Assembly: GCA_023388385.1 (NCBI GenBank)
Contig: JAEWGK010000088.1
Location: 1-7,480, forward strand
Origin: Actinomycetes bacterium
GTDB lineage: Bacteria > Actinomycetota > Actinomycetes > Mycobacteriales > Mycobacteriaceae
Reading direction: 5' to 3'
Length of the DNA stretch: 7,480 bases
Part shown: in pieces, positions 1-6,619 of the stretch
How the letters are laid out: each line of letters starts with the position of its first letter
How positions within the stretch are numbered: the first letter of the stretch is position 1
The notes under the pieces: model-generated
Databases searched by the model: none
What the model was told of the DNA's origin: nothing
What the model saw: only the letters and a program-made list of their open reading frames with translations
Program-made: the position numbers and the translations under genes

Positions 1-455
1 TACAGGTTCCCGCCGCGGGACAGGATCTGGCGGCTCATGGGCCAGTTCACGGTGGCGCCGCCGTCGACGTAGCGGGAACCGATGACCAGATCGGCGCCAT
101 CGTCGACGACGTCGAGGAGGCGGCGGAGCTGCTCCGGGGCGTGGGAGCCGTCAGCGTCCATCTCGCACAGCACCGTGTAGTCACGCTCGAGGGCCCAGGC
201 GAAGCCGGCGCGGTAGGCGCCCCAGAGGCCGCCCTGGCCCTTGCGGTGCAGGACGTGGATGCGGCCGGCGTCGTCGGCGGCGGCCAGCTGGTCGGCAATC
301 TCGCCGGTGCCGTCGGGCGAGGTGTCGTCGACGATGAGGATGTCGACGTCGGGCTCGGCGGTGCGGAGGCGATCGACGATGAGCGGCAGGTTCTCCCGCT
401 CGTTGAACGTCGGGATGATCACCAGGGTGCGCTCGCTGGGCTGGGGCTTGGCCAC
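1..455 (-). CDS. ppm1: Polyprenol monophosphomannose synthase (Ppm1), C-terminus cut by window edge
   Basis: Family 2 glycosyltransferase that moves mannose from GDP-mannose to polyprenol phosphate at the inner face of the membrane. The product is the mannose donor for lipomannan, lipoarabinomannan and protein O-mannosylation. The first 151 codons are visible. They show the GT-A nucleotide-sugar fold: [14 protein letters not shown] (residues 11-24), [13 protein letters not shown] (39-51), a basic [16 protein letters not shown] stretch (70-85), the metal-binding EMDADGSH motif (98-105, D100 and D102), and IGSRYVDGG (125-133) followed by NWP. This matches the Ppm1/DPM1 family along its whole visible length. 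The GTG start is chosen because it lies 7 bases after a good AAGGAG and 14 bases after the lnt stop. Probably co-transcribed with lnt and fxsA. About 100 residues are missing at the left edge, judged from family length. Polyprenol-phosphate glucose synthases are related, but DPM1-type motifs and the neighbouring lnt favour Ppm1. Confidence 0.93.
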   Translation of the reverse strand, partial: MAKPQPSERTLVIIPTFNERENLPLIVDRLRTAEPDVDILIVDDTSPDGTGEIADQLAAADDAGRIHVLHRKGQGGLWGAYRAGFAWALERDYTVLCEMDADGSHAPEQLRRLLDVVDDGADLVIGSRYVDGGATVNWPMSRQILSRGGNL

Positions 456-462
456 CGGTCTT

Positions 463-468
463 CTCCTT
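463..468 (-). promoter_or_regulatory. Ribosome binding site of ppm1
   Basis: AAGGAG on the minus strand, 7 bases before the GTG start and inside the 14-base lnt-ppm1 gap. It is the clearest Shine-Dalgarno sequence in the window. It fixes the non-ATG start of ppm1 and shows that Ppm1 can be translated independently of Lnt. Confidence 0.8.
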
Positions 469-469
469 G

Positions 470-2035
470 TCAGTTTTCGGTGCATCCGCGGGTGCGGTCT
501 CCCCCGCGGGTGCGGAGGGAGGCCGCCGCGGCTGCGGCGGCCGCCACGAGGGCGAGGGCGACGATGACGCCCTCCACGAGTTCCCCGTGGCGTGCGGCGA
601 TGGTCGGATCTTCTCGCAACGGAAGGGTTTCCGTCAAAACAGCGCGCTCGAAGATCCCGGACGACTGGTCGACCGTCCCGTCCGGGAGCACGATGGCGCT
701 GACGCCGGACGTCGCCGCGATGACGACGGCGCGATCGTGTTCGATGGCGCGCATCCGGCTCATGGCGAGCTGCTGGTAGGTCATGTCGGTGAATCCGAAC
801 GTGGCGTTGTTCGTCGGCGTCGCCAGCAGCGTCGCGCCTCCCCGGACGGCGTCGCGGTACGCGTCGTCGAAGATGACTTCGAAGCACGTGGCGAAGCCGA
901 CGGGGATGCCGCCGGCGACGGCCACGCCGTCGTCGGAGCCGGGCGTCATGTTCCCGGCGAGGTCCACCATGTCCGTGACGTGGCGCAGCAGGTCACGGAA
1001 CGGCATCCACTCGCCGAAGGGCTGCAGGAAACGCTTGGAGTGCCCGTCGACCGGTCCCTCGTGCGGGTCCCACACGATCATCGTGTTCATGGTGCCGTCG
1101 CCGCGCCCCGGGTCGTCGGCGTACGTGAAACTGCCGACGGCGACGGGCGCGCCGATGTCGGCGGCCGCGGCGTCGATGACCCGCGCCGCGTCCTGGTTGG
1201 TTATGGGGCTGATGTCGGAGGAGTTCTCCGGCCAGATGACCAGGTCGGGCTGCTCCTCGCGGCCCTCGCGCACGGCCTTCGCCAGGTCGTGGGTCGCCTG
1301 GGCGTGGTTGTCCAGCACGGCGCGGCGCTGGGCGTTGAACTCCAGGCCCAGGCGCGGGACGTTGCCCTGGATGGCGGCGACGCGGACGGTGCGCTCCCCC
1401 GGCTGCTGCGCCGGGTCGTGCGCGGGCACCGCCAGGCCTGCGACGACGGCGACGACGAGCATCGTGGCGCCGGAGACGATGCGCTTTCCGACGATGCCAG
1501 TCGCGGCGCCCGCCCCGGCCAGCGTGGCGAGGAACCCGACCAGCGGCACGCCGCCGACGGCGGCTGCGTCGGCGAGGGGCCCGTCGATCTGGCCCCAGGC
1601 GTAGCGCAGCCACGGGAATCCGCCGAAGGGCCAGCGGGCGAGGAGCGCTTCGACGGCGATGATCCACGCGGCGGCGCCGGTGCCGCGGAACCACCACGGC
1701 AGGGAGCCCGCGCCCACGATGAGCCGGATGCCGCCGGCGGTGGGGATGTTGAGCACGCCGAGGGCGACGGCCAGGCCGAGCCACGGGAGCGTGCCGACGA
1801 ATTCCGCGATCCACGACAGCGCCGCGATGCAGCCGGTGGCGCCCCAGACGAAGCCGACGAGGACACTCAGGCGCCACGACGGCGCCGGTCGGCCGTCACC
1901 CCACGGAGACAGCGCGGCGATGAACAGAGCGGCGGAGATCCATCCAGCCCACCACCAGCCGATGGGGGCGAAGGACGCGAAGAGGCCGAGCCCCGAGGCG
2001 ATCGTGAGGGCCAGGCGCGCGAGTACGGTGGGCAT
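470..2035 (-). CDS. lnt: Apolipoprotein N-acyltransferase (Lnt)
   Basis: Integral membrane enzyme that transfers an acyl chain from phospholipid to the N-terminal cysteine of a diacylated apolipoprotein, the last step of lipoprotein maturation. The protein has 521 residues, normal for Lnt. The first ~205 residues are a chain of about seven hydrophobic segments (about 5-25, 28-45, 57-78, 82-107, 115-135, 160-182, 190-205). A nitrilase-like extracytoplasmic domain covers about 217-480, and a last hydrophobic, alanine-rich helix covers about 487-506. The catalytic triad is present: E270 in WPEN, K334 in [15 protein letters not shown] and C384 in FATCFEVIF, matching E267/K335/C387 of E. coli. E342 of the PFGEW loop is kept as well. 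The ATG lies 9 bases after the fxsA stop with no good Shine-Dalgarno, so translation is probably coupled to fxsA. In M. tuberculosis this domain is fused to Ppm1; here the two are separate neighbouring genes. Confidence 0.95.
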   Translation of the reverse strand: MPTVLARLALTIASGLGLFASFAPIGWWWAGWISAALFIAALSPWGDGRPAPSWRLSVLVGFVWGATGCIAALSWIAEFVGTLPWLGLAVALGVLNIPTAGGIRLIVGAGSLPWWFRGTGAAAWIIAVEALLARWPFGGFPWLRYAWGQIDGPLADAAAVGGVPLVGFLATLAGAGAATGIVGKRIVSGATMLVVAVVAGLAVPAHDPAQQPGERTVRVAAIQGNVPRLGLEFNAQRRAVLDNHAQATHDLAKAVREGREEQPDLVIWPENSSDISPITNQDAARVIDAAAADIGAPVAVGSFTYADDPGRGDGTMNTMIVWDPHEGPVDGHSKRFLQPFGEWMPFRDLLRHVTDMVDLAGNMTPGSDDGVAVAGGIPVGFATCFEVIFDDAYRDAVRGGATLLATPTNNATFGFTDMTYQQLAMSRMRAIEHDRAVVIAATSGVSAIVLPDGTVDQSSGIFERAVLTETLPLREDPTIAARHGELVEGVIVALALVAAAAAAAASLRTRGGDRTRGCTEN

Positions 2036-2044
2036 CGTCCGCCG

Positions 2045-2605
2045 TCAGCCCCGTCCGCCGGGGCCGCGGGTGCCGTCGGTCCCGCCGTCGCGCGGGCCGG
2101 TGATGTCCTCGGGCGTGATGTCCTTGAAGTCGTCGGCGTCGATGACCTCATGCCGCATGGTCCCGGGACCGCCGAAGCCGTTCGCGCCGCCGAAGCCGGT
2201 GGCGCCCGGGAACCGCCCGGCGCCGAAGCGCTCGATGTAGACGAAGGAGTCCTCGGCCGTCTTCTCCACCCACCTCCGGAATCGGCGGCCGATGATGCGG
2301 CGCACCAGGCCGCGCGTCGGCGGGAACACCAGGATGAGACCGAGGAGCGCGGTGACGAAGCCCGGCGCGATGAGCAGGCCGGAGCCGACGATGATGAGCC
2401 CGGTGTCGGCGAGCGTACGGCCGGGGCTCTCCCCCTCCATCAGGCGCCGCACGACGGTGCGCAGCTCGATCGAGGACAGGATGATGCCCAGGAAGAACAG
2501 GGCGACGATGGCCAGGAGGGCCCATCCCCAGCCGATCCAGGACGCGACCGCCCAGAAGGCGAGGGCCTCGATGATGACGTAGGGCATCAGCAGGATAGCG
2601 GGCAT
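2045..2605 (-). CDS. fxsA: FxsA family membrane protein
   Basis: Small cytoplasmic-membrane protein of the FxsA family. The E. coli member, when overproduced, relieves exclusion of phage T7 by the F plasmid; the normal role is not known. The protein has 186 residues. Residues 5-45 form two adjoining hydrophobic segments (VIIEALAFWAV and WALLAIVALFFLGIIL). Residues 69-95 form another pair around the family signature GSGLLIAPGFVTALLGLILVFPPTRG (74-99). A basic stretch, RRIIGRRFRRW (102-112), follows, as expected on the cytoplasmic side. The tail from about 127 is low-complexity: glycine/phenylalanine-rich (GFGGANGFGGPG), then acidic (DADDFKDITPED), then glycine-rich again. First gene of the fxsA-lnt-ppm1 cluster. 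The ATG at 2603-2605 has no convincing Shine-Dalgarno, but a TAGGGT -10 box sits 6 bases upstream, suggesting a leaderless mRNA. fxsA also lies close to the lnt-ppm1 fusion in M. tuberculosis. Confidence 0.9.
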   Translation of the reverse strand: MPAILLMPYVIIEALAFWAVASWIGWGWALLAIVALFFLGIILSSIELRTVVRRLMEGESPGRTLADTGLIIVGSGLLIAPGFVTALLGLILVFPPTRGLVRRIIGRRFRRWVEKTAEDSFVYIERFGAGRFPGATGFGGANGFGGPGTMRHEVIDADDFKDITPEDITGPRDGGTDGTRGPGGRG

Positions 2606-2754
2606 GCACTCACCCTACCGGGGGCCCCGACATCGGCGAGCCAGCCGCGCGTGCCGCGCGATCGCCCACGGCGAGCACGCGCCGGACGCGGCGGCGCCCG
2701 TGCCCCGGGCTCGCCGCTCGATTGGGGAGGCGCGCGTCGTCACGCGAGGGAGCT
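2606..2754. other. cobN-fxsA spacer with G/C-rich inverted and direct repeats
   Basis: This 149-base gap between the cobN stop and the fxsA start holds no gene. The octamer CGGCGAGC occurs at 2634-2641 and 2669-2676, and its complement GCTCGCCG at 2709-2716, so the cobN transcript could form an 8-bp stem with a 32-base loop about 40 bases past its stop. A smaller hairpin (CGCGT/ACGCG, 2733-2746) lies nearer the stop. GCCGCGCG is repeated in tandem around 2644-2660. None is followed by a T tract on the minus strand, so an intrinsic terminator is not demonstrated. Either weak termination or read-through from cobN into fxsA is possible. Confidence 0.4.
2612..2617 (-). promoter_or_regulatory. Probable -10 box of a leaderless fxsA promoter
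   Basis: TAGGGT on the minus strand fits the actinobacterial TANNNT -10 consensus and is separated from the fxsA ATG by only six bases (GAGTGC). Transcription would therefore begin at or within a base or two of the start codon. No clear -35 TTGACA is visible 16-19 bases upstream, which is common in this group. Inferred from spacing only. Confidence 0.5.
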
Positions 2755-5700
2755 TCAGCGGTCCTCGAGGTCGCCCTCGGTCTCCAGGAACGTGCGGCGC
2801 AGCAGCTCCAGGTGCTCGTCGTCGGGGTTCTCCCACAGGCCGCGGTCGGCGGCCTCGAGCAGGCGCTCGGAGATGTCGTGGAGGGCCCACGGGTTCGACT
2901 GGTCGAAGAAATCCCGGTTCTCCTCATCGCCGACGTAGGTGTCCGTGAGCGTCTCGTACATCCAATCGTCCATGACTCCGGCGGTCGCGTCATAGCCGAA
3001 GAGGTAGTCGACGGTCGCGGCCATCTCGAAGGCGCCCTTGTACCCGTGACGGCGCATCGCGGAGATCCAGCGGGGGTTGACGACGCGGGCGCGGAATACA
3101 CGGCGGGTCTCTTCGTGGAGCGTGCGCGTGCGGACGTTCTCCGGGCGGGTGGAGTCGCCGATGTAGGCCTCCGGGGACTCGCCGGTGAGCGCCCGGACCG
3201 CGGCGACCATGCCGCCGTGGAACTGGAAGTAGTCGTCGGAGTCGGCGATGTCGTGCTCGCGGGTGTCGATGTTCTTCACCGCCACCTGGATGCGCCGGTA
3301 GGCGGCGCGCATGTCGTCGGCCGCCTCGACGCCGTCGACGCCGCGGCCGTAGGCGTAGCCGCCCCACGTCGCGTACACCGTCGCCAGGTCCTGGTCGTCG
3401 CGCCAGGAGCCGGAGTCGATGAGCTGAAGCAGGCCCGCGCCGTACGTGCCCGGCTTGGAGCCGAAGATGCGGCGGGAGTGGCCGTCCTCGCGGACGTGGG
3501 CGCGCAGGCGGTTGACGCCGTCGGGCTCGTCGAGGCCCGCCACCAGCTGCACCGCGTCGTCGAGCATGTCGATGACGTGCGGGAACGCGTCGCGGAAGAA
3601 CCCGGAGATGCGGACGGTGACGTCGATGCGCGGCCGGCCGAGCTCGCCGGCGTCGATGACCTCGAGGCCGACGATGCGGCGCGAGGCCTCGTCCCACACC
3701 GGGCGCACGCCCATGAGCGCCAGCGCCTGGGCGATGTCGTCGCCGGAGGTGCGCATCGCGGAGGTGCCCCACACGGACAGGCCGACCGACTGCGGATAGG
3801 CGCCGTCGTGGTCGGCGCGGTAGCGGTCGATGAGGCCGTCGGCAAGCGCCTGGCCGGTCTCCCACGCCAGGCGGCTGGGCACGGCGCGCGGGTCGACGGA
3901 GTAGAAGTTGCGGCCGGTCGGCAGGACGTTGACCAGGCCGCGCAGCGGCGAGCCGGACGGGCCCGCCGGGATGAACCCGCCGTCGAGCGCGTGAAGGACC
4001 TGCGGGATTTCCCGGTCGGTCGCCGCCATGCGCGGCAGGATCTCGTCGCGGGTGAACTCCAGCAGCGTGACGACGGCCCCCGCGTCGGCGCCGTCGGGCA
4101 GATCCGCGGCGGCGACGATCTCCCGCACGTCGCGGCCGGCGGCGACGCCGCGGACGAGGTCCTGCGCCAGAGCATCCACGTCGTCGACGCGGATGCGCGT
4201 CTCGGAGCCGTCCTCCGCCAGACCCAGCGACTCGCGCAGGCCCGGCAGCGTCGTGCGGCCGCCCCACAACTGACGGGCGCGCAGCATGGTGGCGACGGTC
4301 TCCGTCAGGGCGTCGTCGGACAGCGGCTGCCCGAGGACATGCAGGCCGCCGCGGATGGCGACGTCCTTGATCTCGCACAGCCAGCCGTCGACGTGCATGA
4401 GCATGTCGTCGAAGACGTCCTCGTCCGGGCGCTCGTCCCAGCCGAGGTCGCGGTCCATCTTCGCGGCGGTCAGCAACGTCCAGATCTCGCGGCGGATGGC
4501 CGGCAGTTTCGCCGGGTCCATCGCGGAGATGTTCTGGTGCTCGTCGAGGAGCTGCTCCAGGCGGGTGATGTCGCCGTAGCCCTCGGCGCGGGCCATCGGC
4601 GGGATCATGTGGTCGACCAGGGTGGCGTGGGCGCGGCGCTTGGCCTGCGTGCCCTCGCCGGGGTCGTTGATGAGGAACGGGTAGATCATCGGCAACTCGC
4701 CGATCGCCTGATCCGGGCCGCACGCGGAGGACAGGCCGACCTGCTTGCCCGGCAGCCACTCCAGGTTGCCGTGTTTGCCCATGTGGACCACGGCGTCGGC
4801 GCCGAAGCCGCCCTCCGCCCGCGGCAGCCGCAGCCAGTGGTAGGTGGCGAGGTAGTGGTGGGTCGGCGGAAGGTCCGGGTCGTGGTAGATGCCGACGGGG
4901 TTGTCGCCGAAGCCGCGCGGCGGCTGGCACAGGACGACGACGTTGCCGAAGACCAGGCCGGAGATGTGGATCTCGGCCGTTCGCGGGTTGACGTACAGGG
5001 TGCCCGGCGCGGCTCCCCAGTGCTCGAGCATCGCGTCGCGCAGTTCGGCGGGCAGGGTGGCGAAGTGGTCCTCGTAGACGGAGCCTGGGAGCTTGAGGGG
5101 GTTGGCCTCCATGACCTCCTCGGTCAGCCAGTCCGGGTCCTGGCCGCCGGCGGCGATGATGGCGTGCATGAGGGCGTCGCCGTCGACGTCCGCCGGGTCC
5201 TCGGCCCAGCCGGGGATGGCGGAGACGTCGCCCAGGTCGTAGCCGGCCCCCCGCATCGCGTGGAGGGTGCGCAGCACCGACGCCGGGGTGTCCAGGCCGA
5301 CGGCGTTGCCGATGCGGGCGTGCTTCGTCGGGTAGGCGGACAGGACGATGGCGACGCGCTTGTCCGCGTTGGCCAGGTGGCGCAGGCGAGCGTGACGGAC
5401 GGCGATGCCGGCCAGGCGCCCGCAGCGCTCGGGGTCGGCGACGTACGTGATGAGGTCGTCGTCGTCGATCTCCTTGAAGGAGAATGCCGGGCCGACCAGG
5501 CGGCCGTCGAACTCGGGGACGGCGACCTGCGTGGCGACGTCCAGCGGCGAGGCCCCGTCGTCGGACTCCTCCCACTCCGCGCGGGGGACGGTCAGCGCCA
5601 GGCCCTGGATGATCGGCCGGTCCAGCGCGGCGAGCGCCGCGACGTCCCACGCGCCGTCGTCGCCGCCGGCCTGGGCCTCCGCCGGGCGGGAGCCGCCCGC

Positions 5701-6384
5701 GGCCAGGACAGTGGTGATGATGGCGTCGCAGCCGCCGAGCTCCGCCAGCAGGTCATCCGGCGCGGTGCGCAGCGACGTGGCGAAGACGGGCACGGCCTCC
5801 GCGCCGCGCTCCTCGACGGCGCGGGCCAACTGGGCGACGTAGCCGACGTTGCCCGCCAGGTGCTGGGCGCGGTAGTAGACGATGCCGACGCGCGGGGCGG
5901 GTCGGCCGTCCCCGCCCGCCGGCGGCTCCCCCGCCGCCCAGCGATCCCGCTCCAGGTGGCCCCACGACGGCAGACGGTGCGGCTCCTCGAAGCCGTGGCC
6001 GGTGAGCAGCAGCGTGTCCGACAGGAAGCGGTGCAGCTGCGCCAGGTTCTCCGGGCCACCCTCCGCCATGTACGCGTGGGCGGTGGAGGCTACGCCGGCG
6101 GGTACGGTGGACAGGTCCGCCAGTTCCGCGTCGGGGGCCTGCTCGCCGGAGACGAACACCGACGGCACGCCGGAGGCGCGTAGCGCGTCGATGCCGGACT
6201 CCCAGGCGCGTCGGCCGCCGAGGAGCCGGACGACGGCGACGTCGGCGCCCTCGACGAGGCCGGGCAGATCGTCGTCGAGGATGCGGGCGGGGTTCGCCCA
6301 GCGGTATTCGACGTCCTCGTGGGCGTCGGCCGCCGCGCGGGCGGAGAGCAGGTCGGTGTCGGACGTCGACAGCAGCAGAATCAT
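2755..6384 (-). CDS. cobN: Aerobic cobaltochelatase large subunit CobN
   Basis: CobN binds hydrogenobyrinic acid a,c-diamide and inserts cobalt with ATP-driving partner subunits (CobS/CobT or ChlI/ChlD-type AAA+ proteins, none in this window), in the cytoplasm. The protein has 1209 residues, a usual length, and no interruption. Family hallmarks run the whole length: N-terminal ILLLSTSDTDLLSAR (2-16), SAYPTKHARIGNAVGLDTP (349-367), HMGKHGNLEWLPGK (534-547), YPFLINDPGEGTQAKRRAH (568-586), GRNFYSVDP (824-832), SVWGTSAMRTSGDD (870-883), RISGFFRDAFPH (925-936), FGSKPGTYGAG (974-984), HDIADSDDYFQFHGG (1044-1058) and HGYKGAFEM...YLFGYDATAGVMDDW (1113-1141). BchH/ChlH magnesium chelatase subunits are related, but the absence of other chlorophyll genes and the adjacent cobG favour cobalt. 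The ATG is chosen because the family N-terminal motif follows at once and GGGAAGG lies just upstream. A cobalamin riboswitch in the 5' leader predicts repression by B12. Transcribed away from cobG. Confidence 0.97.
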   Translation of the reverse strand: MILLLSTSDTDLLSARAAADAHEDVEYRWANPARILDDDLPGLVEGADVAVVRLLGGRRAWESGIDALRASGVPSVFVSGEQAPDAELADLSTVPAGVASTAHAYMAEGGPENLAQLHRFLSDTLLLTGHGFEEPHRLPSWGHLERDRWAAGEPPAGGDGRPAPRVGIVYYRAQHLAGNVGYVAQLARAVEERGAEAVPVFATSLRTAPDDLLAELGGCDAIITTVLAAGGSRPAEAQAGGDDGAWDVAALAALDRPIIQGLALTVPRAEWEESDDGASPLDVATQVAVPEFDGRLVGPAFSFKEIDDDDLITYVADPERCGRLAGIAVRHARLRHLANADKRVAIVLSAYPTKHARIGNAVGLDTPASVLRTLHAMRGAGYDLGDVSAIPGWAEDPADVDGDALMHAIIAAGGQDPDWLTEEVMEANPLKLPGSVYEDHFATLPAELRDAMLEHWGAAPGTLYVNPRTAEIHISGLVFGNVVVLCQPPRGFGDNPVGIYHDPDLPPTHHYLATYHWLRLPRAEGGFGADAVVHMGKHGNLEWLPGKQVGLSSACGPDQAIGELPMIYPFLINDPGEGTQAKRRAHATLVDHMIPPMARAEGYGDITRLEQLLDEHQNISAMDPAKLPAIRREIWTLLTAAKMDRDLGWDERPDEDVFDDMLMHVDGWLCEIKDVAIRGGLHVLGQPLSDDALTETVATMLRARQLWGGRTTLPGLRESLGLAEDGSETRIRVDDVDALAQDLVRGVAAGRDVREIVAAADLPDGADAGAVVTLLEFTRDEILPRMAATDREIPQVLHALDGGFIPAGPSGSPLRGLVNVLPTGRNFYSVDPRAVPSRLAWETGQALADGLIDRYRADHDGAYPQSVGLSVWGTSAMRTSGDDIAQALALMGVRPVWDEASRRIVGLEVIDAGELGRPRIDVTVRISGFFRDAFPHVIDMLDDAVQLVAGLDEPDGVNRLRAHVREDGHSRRIFGSKPGTYGAGLLQLIDSGSWRDDQDLATVYATWGGYAYGRGVDGVEAADDMRAAYRRIQVAVKNIDTREHDIADSDDYFQFHGGMVAAVRALTGESPEAYIGDSTRPENVRTRTLHEETRRVFRARVVNPRWISAMRRHGYKGAFEMAATVDYLFGYDATAGVMDDWMYETLTDTYVGDEENRDFFDQSNPWALHDISERLLEAADRGLWENPDDEHLELLRRTFLETEGDLEDR

Positions 6385-6390
6385 CGATGG

Positions 6391-6397
6391 CCTTCCC
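6391..6397 (-). promoter_or_regulatory. Ribosome binding site of cobN
   Basis: GGGAAGG on the minus strand, 6 bases before the cobN ATG. It adjoins the hairpin at 6397-6416 and is complementary over six bases to CCTTCC near the 5' end of the leader (plus-strand 6531-6536), so it may be the target of riboswitch control. Confidence 0.6.
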
Positions 6398-6416
6398 GCG
6401 GGATAGCGCGCCCGCG
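6397..6416 (-). promoter_or_regulatory. Hairpin next to cobN ribosome binding site, possible expression platform
   Basis: On the cobN transcript CGCGGG (6416-6411) can pair with CCCGCG (6402-6397), six G/C pairs around an 8-base loop. The 3' strand ends on the first base of the GGGAAGG ribosome binding site. There is no U tract, so control of translation start is more likely than transcription termination. The overlapping palindrome CCCGCGGG (6395-6402) offers other pairings, so the exact fold is uncertain. Confidence 0.4.
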
Positions 6417-6430
6417 ACGGGGTCCTGCCG

Positions 6431-6544
6431 GGCGGCGGGGGTCTGGCTGTGACAGTGGCGCGACCGCACGGAATTGCACCGTGTTCCCCGCATGCACCGG
6501 ATGGTGGGCATGGTCTCGGTTATGCGGGCCGGAAGGGTGCCGCC
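6431..6544 (-). ncRNA. Cobalamin (B12) riboswitch in the cobN leader
   Basis: Read on the minus strand, the core at 6489-6440 has the ordered conserved elements of the cobalamin riboswitch family. These are GGGGAA, CGGTGCAATTCCG (the P5 stem-loop with its GGTGnAAnTCC signature), CGGTCGCGCCACTGT (containing the B12 box GCCACTGT at 6459-6452) and AGCCAGACC. A hairpin directly before it (CATG..CACC-ATCC-GGTG-CATG, about 6511-6490) fits the usual arm upstream of GGGAA. The outer closing stem is not certain. GGCGGC (6544-6539) with GCCGCC (6436-6431) is my best candidate and sets the limits given here. The arm normally found between ACTGT and AGCCAGA is reduced to three bases. The element lies between a TAGGCT promoter box and cobN, so it should lower CobN expression when cobalamin is plentiful. 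It is not in the cobG transcript. Confidence 0.88.
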
Positions 6545-6560
6545 AGCGGCGGCCCGGCCC
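6526..6560 (-). promoter_or_regulatory. Strong bulged hairpin at the 5' end of the cobN leader
   Basis: On the cobN strand GGGCCGG (6560-6554) pairs with CCGGCCC (6532-6526), and the inner GCCGCC (6553-6548) pairs with GGCGGC (6544-6539) around the loop GCT. This gives 13 perfect G/C pairs interrupted only by a one-sided six-base bulge, ACCCTT (6538-6533). It starts a few bases after the expected transcription start. The inner GGCGGC strand is also the candidate 5' strand of the riboswitch closing stem, so the two structures would exclude each other. It may be a peripheral riboswitch element, a 5'-stabilising stem or a switching helix. Confidence 0.6.
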
Positions 6561-6570
6561 ATGTCAGGAG

Positions 6571-6576
6571 AGCCTA
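6571..6576 (-). promoter_or_regulatory. Probable -10 box of the cobN promoter
   Basis: TAGGCT on the minus strand matches the actinobacterial TANNNT consensus. Transcription would start near 6565-6564, giving a leader of about 180 nucleotides that contains the complete riboswitch. No good -35 is seen at the normal distance. It shares two bases with a plus-strand TACCGT (6575-6580), a possible -10 box for cobG. Confidence 0.55.
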
Positions 6577-6606
6577 CCGTTGGGGGAAATCACCGCGCCG
6601 ACGTGG

Positions 6607-6612
6607 CACGAT
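6607..6612 (+). promoter_or_regulatory. Candidate -10 box for leaderless cobG transcription
   Basis: CACGAT lies 7 bases before the cobG ATG. It differs from TANNNT at one key base. The only purine-rich run before the ATG (GGGGG, 6614-6618) is one base away, too close for a normal ribosome binding site, which favours a leaderless transcript. The alternative is TACCGT at 6575-6580, with a start near 6587 and a leader of about 33 bases. The sequence does not decide between them. Confidence 0.35.
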
Positions 6613-6619
6613 CGGGGGC

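Noticed and set aside
485..550. GCG/GCC-rich stretch in the 3' part of lnt as a DNA repeat
   Set aside because: It encodes the alanine-rich last membrane helix of Lnt (about residues 487-506). It is codon-level low complexity, not a repeat element.
2733..2746. CGCGT/ACGCG hairpin just after the cobN stop as an intrinsic terminator
   Set aside because: The stem is only five pairs and no T tract follows on the minus strand.
467..2938. 823-codon open frame on the plus strand across lnt and fxsA
   Set aside because: It spans two real minus-strand genes and the spacer, is compositionally biased and shows no motif. It is a stop-poor shadow frame.
2990..5650. 886-codon minus-strand frame inside cobN
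   Set aside because: It is a frame-shifted reading of cobN, dominated by Arg, Pro, Gly and His, with no domain.
2722..6183. 1153-codon open frame on the plus strand across cobN
   Set aside because: It is antisense to a complete CobN with family motifs throughout. Its translation is low-complexity, rich in Ala, Arg, Gly, Val and Asp, as expected from the complement of GC-rich codons, with no recognisable domain.
6526..6560. Large inverted repeat as a protein operator shared by cobN and cobG
   Set aside because: It falls inside the cobN transcript next to a riboswitch and is very asymmetric because of the six-base bulge, so an RNA stem is the simpler reading. Protein binding is not excluded.
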